Below are positions 26,241-33,313 of a stretch of DNA of 63,628 nt, one piece after another. Location: IMG/VR virus record IMGVR_UViG_3300048554_000002, positions 1 through 63,628 of that record; one strand, 5' to 3'. Under the pieces are notes generated by a model. That model worked only from the letters and a program-made list of their open reading frames with translations. It had not been told where the DNA came from and did not search any database. Every line of letters starts with the position of its first letter. The stretch's first letter is position 1. The DNA comes from a virus. A program made the translations under genes and the position numbers.

Positions 26241-26269
26241 ATAATAGGGTACAAAAAATTTTTTGACAA
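26241..26269 (-). promoter_or_regulatory. Late-arm promoter ahead of terS
   Basis: On the minus strand TTGTCA (26269-26264) is followed after 17 bases by TATTAT (26246-26241). The spacer holds an A-run then a T-run, which favours DNA bending. Transcription would start near 26234, about 25 bases before the terS ATG. Confidence 0.62.
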
Positions 26270-26577
26270 GGGTTTTGAAAAAGAGGTGGGGGGTGTCCTG
26301 TGTGGGGCAAACGTAAAAGTTGGTCCATATTTGAGCGTATTAGTATTATACAGGATAGCGCGGAGTCCCACATGACAGCGCGGTGGGTGGGGTAGGTGTA
26401 CCCTCGACAGATTAGGATTTTCGGGCATCTGCCCGAATTATCTTTTAGTGATATCTAATGTGATTTGATTGCTTTTAGTGGGTAAACCTATTGCGTAACA
26501 TGTTATGACATGGCATAAATGTTTCATCGGGACAGCAAGACACTGGGTCAAGCGCCGATTTATTTGGAGTAAATCAA
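26270..26577. other. Divergent intergenic control region
   Basis: This is the only place where the two arms point away from each other. Besides the late promoter it holds a G-rich stretch (26285-26310), a palindrome of the TTCGGGCA family at 26420-26437, and a weak plus-strand promoter-like pair TTGCGT/CATAAA (about 26491-26519) ahead of the early gene. No gene was seen in it. Confidence 0.5.
26420..26437. repeat. Palindrome copy 1, TTCGGGCA-TC-TGCCCGAA
   Basis: Two perfect 8-base arms around the dinucleotide TC. This copy lies in the divergent region between terS and the first plus-strand gene, 141 bases before that gene's ATG. Confidence 0.9.
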
Positions 26578-27186
26578 ATGACAATTTCTAAACTTGTAAA
26601 CGAACTGACTAACACTGGCGCAAAAATGGGCGTCGAAAATATCTCTGCTCTTGAGGCGGGCGGCATGAAAGCGGCGCATACTGCCGAGGGCAAATTGGCG
26701 GCAACATACGCGGCCATGTATGCCTCTGGCATACGCCCGACAGATTACCTGTCGCACAAGAACAGAGAGAGCACCGCGACAGCGGAGGCATACGCGGAGC
26801 GCGGCAATATCGCGGCCATGATATGTTACACTAAAACGGAGCGCGCTCAACTGTCGGCCAAACTTCCAAAGGATGCGACAGCGGAGGAAAAGGCGGAGCG
26901 CAAGCAATTGCAAGATCGCAAGACCGAATTGCTCAAGACCATACGCCGCGGCCTTATCACACAAGATAAGATCAGCAACCCAGAGGCGTATGCGACAGGC
27001 GCGGCGGATCGTAAAGAGGCCATCGAAAAACTTGGCATCGCCATCGACACCGCAGAAAAGATCATGCAGGGCGAGGGATTGCCTGAGTGGTTTGACGCGC
27101 CAGAGGCGGTTGCAGTAATCAAAGCATTCCGCAATAAATACCGCGTACCAACAAAACAAACTGTCGATATCGACAGCATCATCTAA
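26578..27186 (+). CDS. Early hypothetical protein, stand-alone unit
   Basis: The protein has 202 residues, mainly helical, with an Ala-rich first half (AAHTAEGKLAATYAAMYASG) and a charged middle (KDATAEEKAERKQLQDRK). No family is recognised. A GGAG lies 8 bases before the ATG, and a strong terminator follows its stop within 10 bases, so it is a single-gene transcript. It is the first gene of the plus arm. Its heavy use of GCG for Ala gives a higher G+C than its neighbours, which may mean recent transfer. A host take-over role is only a guess. Confidence 0.85.
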   Translation: MTISKLVNELTNTGAKMGVENISALEAGGMKAAHTAEGKLAATYAAMYASGIRPTDYLSHKNRESTATAEAYAERGNIAAMICYTKTERAQLSAKLPKDATAEEKAERKQLQDRKTELLKTIRRGLITQDKISNPEAYATGAADRKEAIEKLGIAIDTAEKIMQGEGLPEWFDAPEAVAVIKAFRNKYRVPTKQTVDIDSII

Positions 27187-27195
27187 CAGACTATC

Positions 27196-27224
27196 GGGTC
27201 GGCCTTCGGGTCGGCCCTTTTTTT
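27196..27224 (+). terminator. Rho-independent terminator after the first early gene
   Basis: A 9-bp stem (GGGTCGGCC with GGTCGGCCC, two G-U pairs) closes a TTCG loop and is followed by seven T residues. Confidence 0.9.
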
Positions 27225-27246
27225 GTGCCTAAATTTCCCCCATGTT

Positions 27247-27264
27247 TTCGGGCATCTGCCCGAA
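27247..27264. repeat. Palindrome copy 2, TTCGGGCA-TC-TGCCCGAA
   Basis: First of three copies in the non-coding block. It is followed after 5 bases by a second inverted repeat GATACCAGTATC (27270-27281) and CTGAGTAGC. Confidence 0.9.
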
Positions 27265-27390
27265 AGATTGATACCAGTATCCTGAGTAGCGCCACGCATT
27301 ACGTGTTGCGTATTGATACGGCATGTGATACCTTGGCATTGGCTCATACCATAATGCCTGTACTGGCCCGCTTCGGCGGGTCTTTTTTTA
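27265..27390 (+). ncRNA. Possible small non-coding RNA ending in a terminator
   Basis: Between two terminators there is about 140 bases with no reading frame, yet it ends in a good terminator of its own (27365-27389). It contains a second stem GGCATT/AATGCC (about 27332-27355). A terminated, structured, gene-free stretch suggests a short RNA. No clear promoter was found for it. Confidence 0.35.
27365..27389 (+). terminator. Rho-independent terminator inside the non-coding block
   Basis: CCCGC-TTCG-GCGGG, extended by two outer pairs, is followed by TCTTTTTTT. It uses the same TTCG loop as the terminators at 27196 and 17971. Confidence 0.83.
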
Positions 27391-27408
27391 TTCGGGCATC
27401 TGCCCGAA
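27391..27408. repeat. Palindrome copy 3, TTCGGGCA-TC-TGCCCGAA
   Basis: Begins directly after the T-run of the terminator at 27365-27389. After 6 bases comes GATACCAGTATC (27415-27426) and CTGAGTAGC, as in copy 2. Confidence 0.9.
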
Positions 27409-27500
27409 AGATATGATACCAGTATCCTGAGTAGCTCTGCGCCTAACACGTTTTACCCTTGTACCACCAACACTGCGCATAAGATGTCACCAGATGGTAT

Positions 27501-27518
27501 TTCGGGCAACTGCCCGAA
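27501..27518. repeat. Palindrome copy 4, TTCGGGCA-AC-TGCCCGAA
   Basis: Third compound unit of the non-coding block. It is followed after 6 bases by GATACCAGTATC (27525-27536) and TTGAGTAGC. Confidence 0.9.
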
Positions 27519-27545
27519 ACTTGTGATACCAGTATCTTGAGTAGC

Positions 27546-27863
27546 GCCACGCGCCTAAGTCATTGAAAACAAAGGAATGTATCATTTGTACCACTCGTGT
27601 ACCACTGCAAATGGGGTCTAAGTCATTGATTTCAAAGCAATGTAGCGTTTGTACCACTTTTATAAGTATATATATCTTCTTTTTATTGAAGGGTAAGAGA
27701 AGGGGCTTCTGGCCTAAAAACCCCATCACAAATCTAGGTATATCGTTATGGTACAAACGTAACATTGCTACATTCGTTTAATATCAACCACTTACAGACC
27801 ACCATGGTGGTACATGATGGTACATACAACCTTACGCAACCTTACACCACCAAACCACAAAAC
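27546..27863. other. Candidate replication origin: iteron-like repeats around AT-rich DNA
   Basis: Two direct 42-base repeats (27554-27595 and 27617-27658, about 35 of 42 bases equal) end in TTGTACCACT. An inverted copy of their core lies at 27750-27767 (16 of 18 bases equal). Between them is an AT-rich stretch (27657-27696) with TATAAGTATATATAT. Further GTACCA words occur at about 27459, 27597, 27809 and 27818. Direct and inverted iterons around an easily melted segment are what many origins look like. The block has no credible gene. The origin role is inferred. Confidence 0.4.
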
Positions 27864-27892
27864 TTGACACAGCCTGATACTTATGCTATACT
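27864..27892 (+). promoter_or_regulatory. Early promoter P1, consensus sigma70 type
   Basis: TTGACA (27864-27869), 17 bases, TATACT (27887-27892). Spacer and flanks closely resemble those of promoter P2 at 28434. The palindrome at 27945-27962 falls in its transcribed leader. Confidence 0.86.
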
Positions 27893-27944
27893 GGTTATAA
27901 GTTAGGAGTAACCCTAGCCCAACCAAGCAAAATTCAAATCAACT

Positions 27945-27962
27945 TTCGGGCAACTGCCCGAA
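27945..27962. repeat. Palindrome copy 5, TTCGGGCA-AC-TGCCCGAA
   Basis: Lies in the leader of promoter P1, 6 bases before the GGAGG of the gene at 27981. Confidence 0.9.
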
Positions 27963-27980
27963 ACACATGGAGGAACTAAA

Positions 27981-28190
27981 ATGTCAAAGACCGTAACTGC
28001 ACAAGGCTTCGCATGGTGTGGCAAGACACGCACCCATTCACTGCTCGTAACCTTTGAAGCGCGTAACCGCGTGGAGGCTGAAAACTGGATGAAGTACCAG
28101 AGCCGTTGGATGAAAGACTTGCGCATCGTACGCAACAACGACCAGTCTATTCTGGACGATCTGTTAGCATCTTATGGGGAGGCAGCGTAA
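27981..28190 (+). CDS. Small hypothetical protein, first gene of the P1 operon
   Basis: The protein has 69 residues, mixed alpha-beta (FAWCGKTRTHSLLVTFEARN then helices). A GGAGG is 7 bases before ATG. The TAATG overlap couples it to the zinc-ribbon gene. No family recognised. Confidence 0.78.
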   Translation: MSKTVTAQGFAWCGKTRTHSLLVTFEARNRVEAENWMKYQSRWMKDLRIVRNNDQSILDDLLASYGEAA

Positions 28191-28405
28191 TGGCGCGTAA
28201 ACATTATACCCCCGAATGTGTTGGCTGCGGTGAAGTGTTCAGTGTTCGCCGTGCACGTCTTGGCTACAATGTGTGTCTGGAGTGTGGCGACTACCAAGCC
28301 ACAAAGCAACGCGCAAGTTGGTGCGTAGTACCGCTTCCCAAGCAAGGCTACACCCGCGTCACCAAAAAGGACGAGTTACTTAGCCTTAACCAGAAAACAC
28401 GTTAG
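28190..28405 (+). CDS. Zinc-ribbon protein
   Basis: The protein has 71 residues, with ATG at 28190 overlapping the previous stop. CVGCGEVF (residues 10-17) and CLECGD (30-35) provide four cysteines for a zinc ribbon. The rest is basic. It could bind DNA or host RNA polymerase; many early phage regulators are of this size. Longer frames that start upstream at 28106 overlap the previous gene and are unlikely. Confidence 0.77.
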   Translation: MARKHYTPECVGCGEVFSVRRARLGYNVCLECGDYQATKQRASWCVVPLPKQGYTRVTKKDELLSLNQKTR

Positions 28406-28433
28406 CGTGTGATCTACCATCAAACTGTATTAC

Positions 28434-28462
28434 TTGACACAACTCGATACTTGTGTTATATT
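28434..28462 (+). promoter_or_regulatory. Early promoter P2, consensus sigma70 type
   Basis: TTGACA (28434-28439), 17 bases, TATATT (28457-28462). The spacer shares the run GATACTT and most flanking bases with P1, so the two are duplicates. It drives the DUF3150-like gene and the operon behind it. Confidence 0.86.
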
Positions 28463-28499
28463 AGGTGTACGAGCAATACCAAGAACACCTTAACAAACT

Positions 28500-28517
28500 T
28501 TCGGGCAACTGCCCGAA
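28500..28517. repeat. Palindrome copy 6, TTCGGGCA-AC-TGCCCGAA
   Basis: In the leader of P2, 8 bases before the GGAG of the gene at 28537. Confidence 0.9.
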
Positions 28518-28536
28518 ACTCAAATGGAGAAAGACA

Positions 28537-29523
28537 ATGAACATGGATTATGAGATTAACAACCAATTACTGCAAGACGCAGAAACGGCGGCGAAGGATT
28601 ATTGGGATGTAGATAAGGGCACGTTACGTGACTGCATCACCCAAGCACCGTCAATCAGTTCAGCGGCAATGATCGTGGACTTCAACGCATCCGTCTGGAC
28701 TGCGCGTAAGAAAGACCGCAAGGCATCGGATGATATCACTGACATGAACTATGCCGCCAAGGGTGTAGCCAATGTGTCTAAGAACCTACTGGGTGACTGC
28801 GAGGAATTACGCGCCGTCCAGAAGTTCGCAGGTAACGTGCGTAACATACACTACAGCATGACAATGCCATGGTCTGACAACGGCTCCCGACTGCTGACCA
28901 CGCAGCAATACTTCAAGTACAACGAAGTGATGACCGACCTGCAACAAGAGTTCGAGCGGTTGGTGGACGAGTTCTTGACTGTGTACGAGTGGAAGATCAT
29001 GGACGCGCAAGCCAAGCTAGGTGCTATGTTTCACCGTGACGAGTATCCCACGCGTGACAGTCTGCGTGACAAGTTCGGGTTCCGTGTGTCCTACGTGCCC
29101 TTGCCTGATAGTGGCGACTTTCGGATTGACATTGGCAACGAGGCTATGGTCACACTGCAAACCCAATATGAAACACACTACACGCAAGCCATCAAGACCG
29201 CGATGAATGACATATGGCACAAGCTGCATGACAATCTGACCACGCTTGCGCGACAACTCGACGTGAACGAGGAAGGCAAGGGCAACCGCCTGTATGACAG
29301 TGTGTTTGACCGAGCTATCGAGCTGACCGAGATGTTGGGTACGTGTAACGTAACAGGTGATAGTCAGATGGAAGCCATGAAGCGACAACTGGAACAGGCG
29401 TTTCATGTGTCGGGTGAACGCAGCTTGAACCTCGACCAGATCAAGAACAGCCCGTCATTGCGTGAAGAAACACGTAACAAAGTCACCGCAGCTATCGCTG
29501 CTCTACCAAGTCTGGACATGTAA
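28537..29523 (+). CDS. DUF3150-like protein, partner of the MoxR ATPase
   Basis: The protein has 328 residues and is helical. The segment KLGAMFHRDEYPTRDSLRDKFGF followed by VSYVPLPDSGDFRID is the pattern I know from DUF3150 proteins, which are encoded next to MoxR/CobS-type ATPases. Function of the family is not known. ATG at 28537 is chosen (GGAG 7 bases upstream); the frame opens earlier at 28465 but that part covers the palindrome. A TAATG overlap joins it to a 30-residue membrane protein. Confidence 0.77.
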   Translation: MNMDYEINNQLLQDAETAAKDYWDVDKGTLRDCITQAPSISSAAMIVDFNASVWTARKKDRKASDDITDMNYAAKGVANVSKNLLGDCEELRAVQKFAGNVRNIHYSMTMPWSDNGSRLLTTQQYFKYNEVMTDLQQEFERLVDEFLTVYEWKIMDAQAKLGAMFHRDEYPTRDSLRDKFGFRVSYVPLPDSGDFRIDIGNEAMVTLQTQYETHYTQAIKTAMNDIWHKLHDNLTTLARQLDVNEEGKGNRLYDSVFDRAIELTEMLGTCNVTGDSQMEAMKRQLEQAFHVSGERSLNLDQIKNSPSLREETRNKVTAAIAALPSLDM

Positions 29524-29615
29524 TGTTTGGTGATTGGCAAGACTGGATCATTGGGGCAGCTACCGTTGCCCTGATATTACTATGGATTTTATCCGTATCA
29601 TTAAATTGGATTTAA
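29523..29615 (+). CDS. Tiny membrane protein, 30 residues
   Basis: ATG at 29523 overlaps the stop of the DUF3150-like gene (TAATG). The product starts MFGDWQDWIIGAATVAL and ends ILSVSLNWI: a short amphipathic start and one membrane span. It fills the gap up to palindrome copy 7. Too short for normal gene callers. Function unknown. Confidence 0.6.
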   Translation: MFGDWQDWIIGAATVALILLWILSVSLNWI

Positions 29616-29617
29616 CA

Positions 29618-29635
29618 TTCGGGCAGGTGCCCGAA
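29618..29635. repeat. Palindrome copy 7, TTCGGGCA-GG-TGCCCGAA
   Basis: Directly after the 30-residue gene and 5 bases before the GGAG of the MoxR gene. Confidence 0.9.
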
Positions 29636-29652
29636 AACATGGAGAAGAACAA

Positions 29653-30744
29653 ATGAACAATGCACAACAAATGTACGCCCTCGACCTAGATCAGTGTGTA
29701 ACCGCGATCAAAGCAGTGGGTAAGCTACGCACCATCCTCATGGAAGGTGACATGGGTAACGGTAAATCATCAACCATACACACACTAGCAGATGACCTGC
29801 CCGATCACACGCCCTGCTACTTTGACTGCACCACCAAAGACATCGGTGACTTGAACCTGCCCAACATGGCGGTGATGAACGAGCAAGGCTATGTGACCTT
29901 TGTGCCCAACGAAGAATTGGGTGCGCATCTGGGTAAGCCGATCATCCTTATGATTGACGAGCTAGGCAAGGCCAACCCTGCTGTTAAGAACGCACTGCTA
30001 CGCGTCATGCAAGAACGTACGGTGGGTAGCATCAAGCTGCATCCTGACAGTATTGTGTACGCGACGACCAACAAAGGGTCCGAGGGTGTGGGTGACATGT
30101 TACCACCACATGCACGTAACCGTGTGTCCGTGGTACAGGTGCGTAAGACTGACCATATGAACTGGATCGAATGGGGTATCAACAACGGTATCGACCACAG
30201 CTTGCTTGGTTGGGTCAAAGACAACCCGCAACTCATGGCATCATTCGAGGAAGTCAAAGACCCTGATGAGAACCCGTACATCTTCCATCCCAAGCAACAG
30301 CGCAAAGCGTTTGTAACTCCTCGTACGTTACACGCTGCGTCTGACATATTACACCAACGTCATGCGTTCGATGACCAGACGCTAACGGCTCTGCTGATGG
30401 GTACTATCGGTGACCGTGGTGCTATGGACCTGATGGCGTTCGTCAAACTGGCTGACCAACTGCCAAGCCTACAGTCTATCAAGGACACGCCAAGTACGGC
30501 CAAGGTGCCTGACAGTGCCGCAGGTATTTGTATGGTTGTGTATCGTACACTCGCGTCTATCGAAGCTGACTGGCTTAACGCGTGGATGGACTACATGCCA
30601 CGTTTGGACGTGGAGGCACAGGGTATGTTCGCCAACGGTGTACGTGCACCCAAGTACAGTAAGCAGTCAATGGTGATGAAGAACAAGAAGTTCACCGCAT
30701 GGGCAATGCAGAACAACTACATGTTCGCAGCAGACAAACGATAA
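29653..30744 (+). CDS. MoxR-type AAA+ ATPase
   Basis: The protein has 363 residues. Walker A is GDMGNGKSS (32-40), Walker B LMIDELGKAN (99-108), and the sensor is YATTN. The order matches MoxR/CobS-like AAA+ proteins that act with a VWA-domain partner to remodel or insert metal into target proteins. The partner gene follows after a 30-base gap that holds palindrome copy 8. Its target in infection is unknown. Confidence 0.88.
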   Translation: MNNAQQMYALDLDQCVTAIKAVGKLRTILMEGDMGNGKSSTIHTLADDLPDHTPCYFDCTTKDIGDLNLPNMAVMNEQGYVTFVPNEELGAHLGKPIILMIDELGKANPAVKNALLRVMQERTVGSIKLHPDSIVYATTNKGSEGVGDMLPPHARNRVSVVQVRKTDHMNWIEWGINNGIDHSLLGWVKDNPQLMASFEEVKDPDENPYIFHPKQQRKAFVTPRTLHAASDILHQRHAFDDQTLTALLMGTIGDRGAMDLMAFVKLADQLPSLQSIKDTPSTAKVPDSAAGICMVVYRTLASIEADWLNAWMDYMPRLDVEAQGMFANGVRAPKYSKQSMVMKNKKFTAWAMQNNYMFAADKR

Positions 30745-30762
30745 TTCGGGCAGGTGCCCGAA
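30745..30762. repeat. Palindrome copy 8, TTCGGGCA-GG-TGCCCGAA
   Basis: Begins right after the MoxR stop codon, one base before the AGGAG of the next gene. Confidence 0.9.
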
Positions 30763-30774
30763 AGGAGAATGACA

Positions 30775-31974
30775 ATGTTAGCAATAGGTAAACAACTAAC
30801 GGAAGAACAACGGCTATCCAAAGCAGTCGTTGATATCATGCCGCGCATCCCTGAGATATCGGGGTTGCTGATGATCGGTGAACGTAAGATTGACGAGACG
30901 GTGCCAACAGCCTGTACCAACGGACGTGACGAGTGGTACGGTAGGGCGTTCGTGGCTGCACATAACGATGCAGAGTTACGGTTCGTCGTGATACACGAGG
31001 TATTCCACAAGATGTATCGTCACTTGGTAACGTGGGCGCATCTGTGGAAGATATGTCCGCGCACTGCCAACATCGCAATGGACTACGATATCAATGGCAA
31101 GATCATTGACGAGTACGGCCAAGATGGTTGGGTCACGATGCCCAAGGGTGGATGCTATGATCCTAAGTACAAGGGTTGGGGTACGGCTAAAATCTTCTGG
31201 GATATCTATGATCCTGATGCAGCCAACGATCAGCCGCAAGGTGGTAAGCCTGACGATGGACATCCTCAAGGGTTCGACGATCACGATTGGGAAGGTGCAC
31301 AAGACATGACACCCGACGAGCAGCGTGAGATACAACGCGAGGTGGACGAGGCCATACGTCAAGGCTCACTTGTTGCAGGTAAGATGGGCAGCGGTGGCAG
31401 TCGTGACATGGAAGAATTGCTGAAGCCCAAGGTGGATTGGCGCGAGGTGTTGCGTGAGTTTGTGCAAACAACCTGTGCAGGTAGCGATTACTCGACGTGG
31501 AAGAAACCTAACAGGCGTTACGTGGGAGCTGGTATCTACATGCCAAGCGGTATCTCAGAACAAGTTGAGTGCATCGCAGAACACAACGACATGTCTGGTT
31601 CCATCGGCAAGCGTGAACAGCAGATAATGATTAGTGAGTTGGTTGGTATCTGTGAAGCGGTCAAGCCTGACGAGTTACACGTAAGCTATTGGGATACGAA
31701 AGTCTGTGGGTACGAGAAGTATACCAACGACGAACTGGATACCGTAGCGGCCAAGACGAACCCTGTGGGTGGTGGCGGCACTGATGTAACCTGTGTGCCT
31801 GAGTACATGAGTGCGAACGGTATCAAGCCGCAAGCGTCTGTCGTGTTTACAGATGGCTACCTCTACGGTGGTTGGGGTACGTGGGATCATCCTGTGCTGT
31901 GGGTGATCGTGGATAACAAGAACGCCAAGCCCGATCACGGTGTGACGGTGCATGTACAATCGGAGGATTTATGA
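30775..31974 (+). CDS. Metallopeptidase plus VWA domain protein (DUF2201-like)
   Basis: The protein has 399 residues. VVIHEVFHKMYRH gives the zinc motif HExxH (His74-Glu75, His78). The C-terminal part has a MIDAS-type NDMSGSIG (Asp272, Ser274, Ser276) and FTDGYLYGG, marking a von Willebrand A fold. This combination is the DUF2201 type, normally paired with MoxR ATPases. ATG at 30775 is set by GGAG with a 7-base gap; the earlier GTG lies in the palindrome. Possibly a chaperone-protease pair acting on host proteins. Confidence 0.86.
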   Translation: MLAIGKQLTEEQRLSKAVVDIMPRIPEISGLLMIGERKIDETVPTACTNGRDEWYGRAFVAAHNDAELRFVVIHEVFHKMYRHLVTWAHLWKICPRTANIAMDYDINGKIIDEYGQDGWVTMPKGGCYDPKYKGWGTAKIFWDIYDPDAANDQPQGGKPDDGHPQGFDDHDWEGAQDMTPDEQREIQREVDEAIRQGSLVAGKMGSGGSRDMEELLKPKVDWREVLREFVQTTCAGSDYSTWKKPNRRYVGAGIYMPSGISEQVECIAEHNDMSGSIGKREQQIMISELVGICEAVKPDELHVSYWDTKVCGYEKYTNDELDTVAAKTNPVGGGGTDVTCVPEYMSANGIKPQASVVFTDGYLYGGWGTWDHPVLWVIVDNKNAKPDHGVTVHVQSEDL

Positions 31975-32153
31975 TGGGTAACATGTTTGTAGATAATCCG
32001 TTTATCGCATGTCCTGAGTGTGACGGTACAGGTGAACAGACGCGTGAACGTGCTGTGCCTATGAGTTTCACAAATCCGTACGGGTACTTGGAAGAATACC
32101 AAGTGGAGTGCGACAACTGCCGTGGGTTAGGGGAGATAGAACGTGACGAATGA
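31974..32153 (+). CDS. DnaJ-type zinc-finger small protein
   Basis: The protein has 59 residues. Two CxxCxGxG knuckles (CPECDGTGE near the start, CDNCRGLGE near the end) form one DnaJ-like zinc site. Such mini-proteins are common in phages and may act as redox or folding helpers. ATG at 31974 has a GGAGG 7 bases upstream; ATG at 31971 is also possible. It overlaps the stop of the VWA gene. Confidence 0.78.
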   Translation: MGNMFVDNPFIACPECDGTGEQTRERAVPMSFTNPYGYLEEYQVECDNCRGLGEIERDE

Positions 32154-32310
32154 AGAGCGTACGTCCGATGTTCTACCTAACACGTTAGAGGCAGAGCTGA
32201 AGGCTATGGGCATCATGTCCGTAGAACCCGAAGAACCAGAGCCGAAGGTGGTGCGTGACTTCACCTTCAAAATGCCAACCTTTGATGAAAATGGAGAACC
32301 AGACTTTTGA
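32143..32310 (+). CDS. Small acidic protein, 55 residues
   Basis: GTG at 32143 has GGGAG 7 bases upstream. The product has LEAELKAMGIMSVEPEEPEP and ends FKMPTFDENGEPDF. It overlaps both neighbours by a few bases. Below usual length limits. Function unknown. Confidence 0.62.
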   Translation: MTNEERTSDVLPNTLEAELKAMGIMSVEPEEPEPKVVRDFTFKMPTFDENGEPDF

Positions 32311-32528
32311 TAGAATATTTTACTATCCTCATCCTAACTTACACGGTGGGTGAGTACGATCTGCAATCTAGGATCGTGTTTCCGAGTGCCAAGTTATGTG
32401 GTGATGCGCTACCTGCGTATTATGAACCAATCTATGCGTTTGACAAAAACAGCATGGCTCAATGCGAACGGACAGATGAAATGTCCAAAACAATAAGGCC
32501 AAAACTAAGGCCACAAACTGGAGAATGA
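32307..32528 (+). CDS. Small exported or membrane protein
   Basis: The protein has 73 residues from TTG at 32307 (GGAG 10 bases upstream). A hydrophobic start (IEYFTILILTYTVG) may be a signal or anchor, followed by a region with two cysteines (KLCGDALPAYYE, MAQCERTD). This pattern is common among small phage proteins of unknown role. Confidence 0.62.
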   Translation: MIEYFTILILTYTVGEYDLQSRIVFPSAKLCGDALPAYYEPIYAFDKNSMAQCERTDEMSKTIRPKLRPQTGE

Positions 32529-32533
32529 CCGTC

Positions 32534-33247
32534 ATGGTTACACCAAATTTTGCCCCCAAGAGCAACAAGTCTTGGACAAGTAAAGAGTTGGAACAGCTTA
32601 TCTCTTTGAAGCTCGAAGGTTATACCTACAAGGATATTGCCGACCATTTAGGACGCACCGAGAAGGCGGTGCAAGTGAAGATGTCCAAGTGGAACAATAG
32701 CATGGCACAAACGTCAAAACGTGCTACTGCGTTGGCAAACGAAGAGCCATTCGATATCGCTGCGCTTGTTGATGATAAACCCGTACGGGCCAAACCAAAG
32801 TATTACTTACGTCATGTTACGTTTGAGACAAAGGAACAGGCCAAGGCGATGGGCGCACGTTGGGATGGTATGTGTTGGTTCATTCCCGATACCGTGACAG
32901 GTGACGCGCGTAAAGCGTTGACCACGGAGTATGGTCCTGTGTTCTACGGCAATCACTCGCGTAAGGGTAAGGGCCAATGGGATGCGTTCACCCCTGCCGA
33001 GTTGGATGACACCAAAGCAAAAGTGCAGTCCGAACCTGACCCGGGCAGACCTCACGTACAGGCCAAGTCAAAACCTGTTACACAGAAGAAGGTACAGCCC
33101 GTCGCTGAATCAAAGCGTACCGATCCCAAGGTTACCACTGCTGTCGATACAAACGTGTTTACTATCCGTATACCCAAGCGTCTTGTCTGGGGGGTACTGG
33201 TATCTGCGTTGGTAGTCGCTGCGTGGTACGTGGGCAAATCATTCTAA
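32534..33247 (+). CDS. Myb/SANT-like and DUF5710 fusion with a C-terminal membrane anchor
   Basis: The protein has 237 residues. Residues about 10-55 (SWTSKELEQLISLKLEGYTY, KDIADHLGRTEKAVQVKMSKW) form a Myb/SANT-type helix-turn-helix. Residues about 88-120 (YLRHVTFETKEQAKAMGARW then CWFIPD) match DUF5710. After a Lys/Pro-rich linker comes a hydrophobic span (LVWGVLVSALVVAAWYVG) four residues from the end. So it looks like a DNA-binding protein held at the inner membrane. ATG at 32534 is 10 bases from the GGAG; ATG at 32525 is too close. Confidence 0.8.
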   Translation: MVTPNFAPKSNKSWTSKELEQLISLKLEGYTYKDIADHLGRTEKAVQVKMSKWNNSMAQTSKRATALANEEPFDIAALVDDKPVRAKPKYYLRHVTFETKEQAKAMGARWDGMCWFIPDTVTGDARKALTTEYGPVFYGNHSRKGKGQWDAFTPAELDDTKAKVQSEPDPGRPHVQAKSKPVTQKKVQPVAESKRTDPKVTTAVDTNVFTIRIPKRLVWGVLVSALVVAAWYVGKSF

Positions 33248-33265
33248 TTCGGGCAACTGCCCGAA
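33248..33265. repeat. Palindrome copy 9, TTCGGGCA-AC-TGCCCGAA
   Basis: Begins directly after the preceding stop codon and is followed by the hairpin at 33273-33293. Confidence 0.9.
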
Positions 33266-33272
33266 ATCAAAC

Positions 33273-33293
33273 GGGGTGGCGTGGTGTCACCCC
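33273..33293 (+). other. Leader hairpin ahead of the gene at 33314
   Basis: GGGGTG and CACCCC pair around a 9-base loop; no T-run follows, so it is not a terminator. It lies between palindrome copy 9 and the ribosome site. Confidence 0.55.
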
Positions 33294-33313
33294 ACAACAA
33301 ATGGAGAAATACA

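Noticed and set aside
27487-27781. Frames of 72 and 92 codons on both strands in the non-coding block
   Set aside because: They cover the palindromes and iterons, lack good ribosome sites and have un-protein-like composition.
26210-28000. tRNA genes or an attachment site
   Set aside because: No cloverleaf with a TTCGA-type arm and no integrase gene were found.
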